Source: Clostridiales bacterium (GTDB lineage: Bacteria > Bacillota > Clostridia > Tissierellales > Sedimentibacteraceae). From it: DNA of 5,929 nucleotides. The stretch lies in contig DNNV01000363.1 of assembly GCA_003497505.1 (NCBI GenBank), positions 1,460 to 7,388 of the forward strand, given 5' to 3'. This document shows, piece by piece, positions 4,939-5,929 of this stretch. Every line of letters begins with the position of its first letter. Position 1 is the first letter of the stretch. The notes below the pieces were generated by a model. That model did no database searches, was not told the DNA's origin, and worked only from the letters and a program-made list of their open reading frames with translations. A program made the position numbers and the translations under genes.

Positions 4939-5655
4939 TTATTTAAAATATGGGCAGTCTGATTTCAGACATTCTCTATTCTTGGATTTAAAGATACATA
5001 CAGGTCTGTATCCTTCGTAATCATATAGCCTTACACCCAAATTTTCTTCTGTAAGCTTTGCTGCTTCTTTGATAGCAGTAAACAGATTCCTTTTACAACA
5101 CCTGGGTCCGCCTGTCTTTGAAATCTCCACTAAAGCTGTACCCGTCATCAGATTAGCCAATCCCCAATTTTTCTTTGTTAAAGGAGTGGCTTCAGTTATT
5201 ACACTTATATAGATGCCGGTACCTACGGCTGCTCCGCAGTTTCCATAGAATCCACATATTCCTCCCTTCACATCCCTTGCTCTCGTCTTAGCGACCTCAA
5301 GCTTTTTGATTTTAGACGGCTTATCGCCTTTAATATTATAATACGATGTCAAAAGCACTGCCGGAACAAGGAAATGATGTTCTGGGCCATGCATGTTTAC
5401 ACTGTCACTCTTCATAAGCTCTACTGCCATTTCAACAGGATTGGTTTTATCAGTCTCCCTGCAGTATTTATCTATTAATTCATATCCGTCAAGGGAATGA
5501 CAAGCATCACATATGTAATGTCCTTCTCTACATCTCACATTAGACTGAAACTCTCCATGGCAATACATGCACTCCACCTTGCTATAATCTTCAGAATACT
5601 CCAATTCATTTCCGCAAATCATGCAATCGCTTGTATGTTTTATATTATTTTCCAT
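4939..5655 (-). CDS. DUF5714-family cysteine-rich protein
   Basis: A 238-residue soluble protein with 15 cysteines. The N-terminus has a zinc-ribbon or Fe-S-like arrangement: C11xxC14, C29xxC32, C42 and C49xxC52, the last within GHYICDACH. Then come MHGPEHH (88-94), a Gly/Cys-rich segment GGICGFYGNCGAAVG (131-145), ATPL and LMTGTAL around 156-175, GGPRCCKR (182-189), and a C-terminal C220-x8-C229-x4-C234 ending CPYF. These features match my recollection of the DUF5714 family found in clostridia and methanogens, whose role I do not know. The invariant-looking His, Glu and Cys residues suggest metal or Fe-S binding and perhaps an enzyme, which is inference. The start has AGAGG 5 bases upstream. 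It is the first gene after the promoter at 5691-5719, and the cyclophilin follows 29 bases after its stop. No methyltransferase or radical SAM partner is within the window. Confidence 0.8.
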   Translation of the reverse strand: MENNIKHTSDCMICGNELEYSEDYSKVECMYCHGEFQSNVRCREGHYICDACHSLDGYELIDKYCRETDKTNPVEMAVELMKSDSVNMHGPEHHFLVPAVLLTSYYNIKGDKPSKIKKLEVAKTRARDVKGGICGFYGNCGAAVGTGIYISVITEATPLTKKNWGLANLMTGTALVEISKTGGPRCCKRNLFTAIKEAAKLTEENLGVRLYDYEGYRPVCIFKSKNRECLKSDCPYFK

Positions 5656-5690
5656 CCCGTCCTCTTTTCTTGTACTTTTGATAGTATATT

Positions 5691-5719
5691 AATATGATTA
5701 TATTAATTGTAGCTGTCAA
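5691..5719 (-). promoter_or_regulatory. Promoter for the DUF5714-cyclophilin-YgjV operon
   Basis: A perfect TTGACA (5714-5719, minus strand) is followed after 17 bases by CATATT (5691-5696), which matches four of six -10 positions. It lies about 35 bases before the ATG at 5655. The nonamer TATATTAAT is directly repeated at 5685-5693 and 5699-5707 across the -10 region, 14 bases apart. This could mark an operator or only AT-richness. Confidence 0.5.
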
Positions 5720-5775
5720 CCGGTAATTGTTCATTTTCCTGATAATTCTTAGTCAGATTTTTAAAATTATTAACC

Positions 5776-5916
5776 TTATTTATGTACCGCGACAATTTCA
5801 CCGTAAAACATCACATGATAATCATTGTTTCTATAGTTCACATTATGCATCTCTTCGTTCATAAGCTCAGAATCCGTTGTCTGTTTGTACATTATTCTGC
5901 ATTCATAGCTGAGGCA
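5776..5916 (-). CDS. Flavin reductase-like protein, C-terminal fragment
   Basis: The last 46 codons and TAA stop of a gene cut by the right edge. It is too short and incomplete to show as a full reading frame. The fragment reads CLSYECRIMYKQ near its start and ends DYHVMFYGEIVAVHK. This combination of a Cys-x-(I/V/L)-x-Y-K-Q strand and a DxHxMFxGEI strand close to the C-terminus is typical of the FMN-binding split-barrel flavin reductases (flavoredoxin type) of anaerobes, which pass electrons from NAD(P)H or ferredoxin-like donors to FMN. The frame is intact up to the adapter junction. It lies 120 bases upstream of the DUF5714 start on the same strand, but that gene has its own promoter. A weak AT-rich dyad after the stop (5741-5773) lacks a U-run, so no clear terminator is seen. 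Confidence 0.7.
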   Translation of the reverse strand, partial: CLSYECRIMYKQTTDSELMNEEMHNVNYRNNDYHVMFYGEIVAVHK

Positions 5917-5929
5917 AGATCGGAAGAGC
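5917..5929. other. Illumina adapter remnant at the contig end
   Basis: The window ends with AGATCGGAAGAGC, all 13 bases of the stem common to Illumina TruSeq-type adapters. A perfect 13-base match placed exactly at the end of the sequence is far more likely to be untrimmed adapter than genome. Genomic sequence should be read as ending at about 5916. Confidence 0.93.

Noticed and set aside
5741..5773. AT-rich dyad after the flavin reductase stop as a terminator
   Set aside because: The stem is imperfect and almost entirely A-T, and no U-run follows it on the minus strand.

Overview
The window looks like chromosome of an anaerobic, low-to-moderate GC Firmicute of the Clostridia type. The evidence is a group B-like [FeFe] hydrogenase, strong AAGGAG/GGAGG Shine-Dalgarno sites, frequent AGA/AGG and ATA codons, a Cys21 lipoprotein with an Asn/Glu-rich linker, and several families typical of clostridia (DUF5714, a helical protein family, a flavin reductase). 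No genus can be named from this alone. The last 13 bases (5917-5929) match the common Illumina adapter stem and are almost certainly not genomic, so the right edge is a read or contig end, not a biological boundary.

Left part (1-2785), all on the minus strand. A two-gene hydrogen-metabolism operon is read from a promoter near 2819-2847: a small thioredoxin-fold [2Fe-2S] protein (2516-2785), then after 22 bases a 505-residue [FeFe] hydrogenase (976-2493). The hydrogenase has 16 N-terminal cysteines, enough for four [4Fe-4S] clusters, and a complete H-cluster ligand set. A hairpin (932-965) follows it. A separate promoter (875-903) then serves a membrane protein with about six helices and an H-box-like segment, probably a sensor histidine kinase. 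That gene runs off the left edge before its ATPase domain.

Middle (2786-3626). A divergent AT-rich intergenic region of about 295 bases holds promoters in both directions and a cluster of CAATAA half-sites. It leads to a plus-strand gene for an uncharacterised all-helical 181-residue protein with a three-fold internal repeat carrying regularly spaced histidines. Its 3' end converges on the next operon at a hairpin terminator (3635-3674).

Right part (3695-5655), minus strand. A likely three-gene transcript starts at a TTGACA promoter (5691-5719): a cysteine-rich DUF5714 protein, a secreted cyclophilin-type peptidyl-prolyl isomerase lipoprotein, and a YgjV-like inner-membrane protein. Upstream on the same strand is the last 46 residues of a flavin reductase-like protein, cut by the window edge.

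The clearest functional unit is the [2Fe-2S] protein plus hydrogenase. The kinase beside it may sense redox or hydrogen state, but that is inference from position. I do not see a defence system, mobile element, CRISPR array, tRNA or rRNA. The least explained items are the histidine-repeat helical protein and the DUF5714/cyclophilin pairing.
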